This document shows, piece by piece, positions 5,844-6,135 of a stretch of DNA of 6,135 nucleotides (within the stretch, counting starts at the first letter, position 1; each line of letters begins with the position of its first letter). The DNA is taken from positions 1 to 6,135 of the forward strand of contig JANLPG010000020.1 of NCBI GenBank assembly GCA_031367105.1, given 5' to 3'. Position numbers and translations under genes: made by a program. Source of the stretch: Palsa-1233 sp031367105 (lineage in GTDB: Bacteria > Gemmatimonadota > Gemmatimonadetes > Gemmatimonadales > GWC2-71-9). The notes below the pieces were generated by a model, which saw nothing but the letters and a program-made list of their open reading frames with translations, ran no database searches and had not been told where the DNA came from.

Positions 5844-5858
5844 CGGCACAAGCATTGC
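5844..5858 (+). promoter_or_regulatory. Sigma54 (RpoN) -24/-12 promoter
   Basis: CGGCAC-AAGCA-TTGC matches the consensus TGGCAC-N5-TTGC in every position but the first, including the invariant GG at -24 and GC at -12 with exact spacing. Transcription would start near 5870, about 26 nt before the TTG start at 5896, leaving room for the GAGG ribosome site at 5887-5890. A small inverted repeat GTGCC/GGCAC (5837-5849) overlaps the -24 box. No competing sigma70 promoter is evident. Confidence 0.68.
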
Positions 5859-5886
5859 CGAACTAGTGGGCAACCCAAACAGATTT

Positions 5887-5890
5887 GAGG
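5887..5890 (+). promoter_or_regulatory. Ribosome binding site deciding a TTG start
   Basis: GAGG lies 5 nt before TTG 5896. The alternative in-frame GTG at 5911 would be 20 nt away, and the upstream in-frame GTG at 5866 would put extra polar residues before the signal peptide and lies before the predicted transcription start. Confidence 0.5.
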
Positions 5891-5895
5891 TTCCC

Positions 5896-6135
5896 TTGGC
5901 TCAGCGCTCCGTGAAGTTCGTCGGTGCTCTTCTCGCCTTGATGCTGGCGGTCGCCCCGGCTGCGTCCGCCCAATCTGCCGGACCCGTGGCGGCCAACGCC
6001 TTCATCACCTATCTGGGGCTCAATTGGGCCTGGGCGAATCCCTGCCGTATGTCGGGATCGTCCTGCGATGGGAGCTACAGCTTTCAGGACGGCTTCCGCT
6101 TCGCGACCGCAACCGAATGGACCAATCGACCGGCC
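5896..6135 (+). CDS. Secreted protein, N-terminal part (possible PEP-CTERM-type; cut by window edge)
   Basis: The frame is open from TTG 5896 to the right edge (80 codons). Residues 1-25 form a clear Sec signal peptide: MAQRSVK, hydrophobic FVGALLALMLAVAP, then AASA with cleavage expected after A25 before Q26. The visible mature part contains FITYLGLNWAWANPC, a second cysteine (C50 and C57, possible disulfide) and DGFRFATATEWTNRP. The Leu-x-W-A-W plus D/E-G-F-R-x-A-T-x-x-E-W pattern recalls N-terminal regions of secreted proteins found with exosortase/PEP-CTERM systems. That is recognition from memory; the sorting signal would be beyond the window. The sigma54 promoter at 5844-5858 fits RpoN control known for some PEP-CTERM genes. 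That the gene is real and exported is likely; its function is unknown. Confidence 0.7.
   Translation, partial: MAQRSVKFVGALLALMLAVAPAASAQSAGPVAANAFITYLGLNWAWANPCRMSGSSCDGSYSFQDGFRFATATEWTNRPA

Noticed and set aside
5681..5895. Possible riboswitch in the leader of the last gene
   Set aside because: The hairpins do not match a riboswitch class I recognise, and if the sigma54 promoter is right the leader is only about 26 nt, with the hairpins upstream of the transcript.

Overview
The window is high-GC bacterial DNA with strongly GC-biased third codon positions. It reads as an accessory or housekeeping stretch from an environmental Gram-negative bacterium. Gemmatimonadota or a similar high-GC phylum is my best guess, but no marker gene in the window settles this. 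No rRNA, tRNA, insertion sequence, phage gene or CRISPR array was seen.

Layout. (1) Positions 1-136, minus strand: the first 45 codons of a lipoprotein that runs off the left edge, with a plausible sigma70 promoter at 215-243. (2) Positions 137-426: a divergent intergenic region with a perfect 8-bp hairpin and a promoter-like element. (3) Positions 427-5680, plus strand: five genes in a row. They are a PP2C-family Ser/Thr protein phosphatase, a NadR/AAA_28-like P-loop ATPase 13 nt downstream, a three-histidine-box membrane fatty acid desaturase, an exported four-cupredoxin multicopper oxidase, and a short PlsC-like acyltransferase whose GTG start overlaps the oxidase stop. (4) Positions 5681-5895: a 215-bp regulatory region with two hairpins, a perfect 8-bp inverted repeat and an excellent sigma54 (-24/-12) promoter. 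(5) Positions 5896-6135: the start of a secreted protein with a TTG start and a signal peptide, cut by the right edge.

How the genes may work together. The phosphatase and ATPase look like a signalling or nucleotide-binding pair. The desaturase and acyltransferase both act on membrane acyl chains, and the oxidase is translationally coupled to the acyltransferase. The phosphatase and the oxidase are each preceded by the same element, CCTTAC-N19-CATACTTnGGC at identical spacing, which suggests two co-regulated transcripts.

Most notable points. The multicopper oxidase looks like a tandem duplication of a two-domain oxidase in which the two halves lost copper ligands reciprocally, so that one complete set of 10 His plus 1 Cys is formed by the two middle domains. 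The last gene combines a sigma54 promoter, an upstream palindrome and a secreted product, which recalls RpoN/PrsR-controlled exosortase (PEP-CTERM) proteins.
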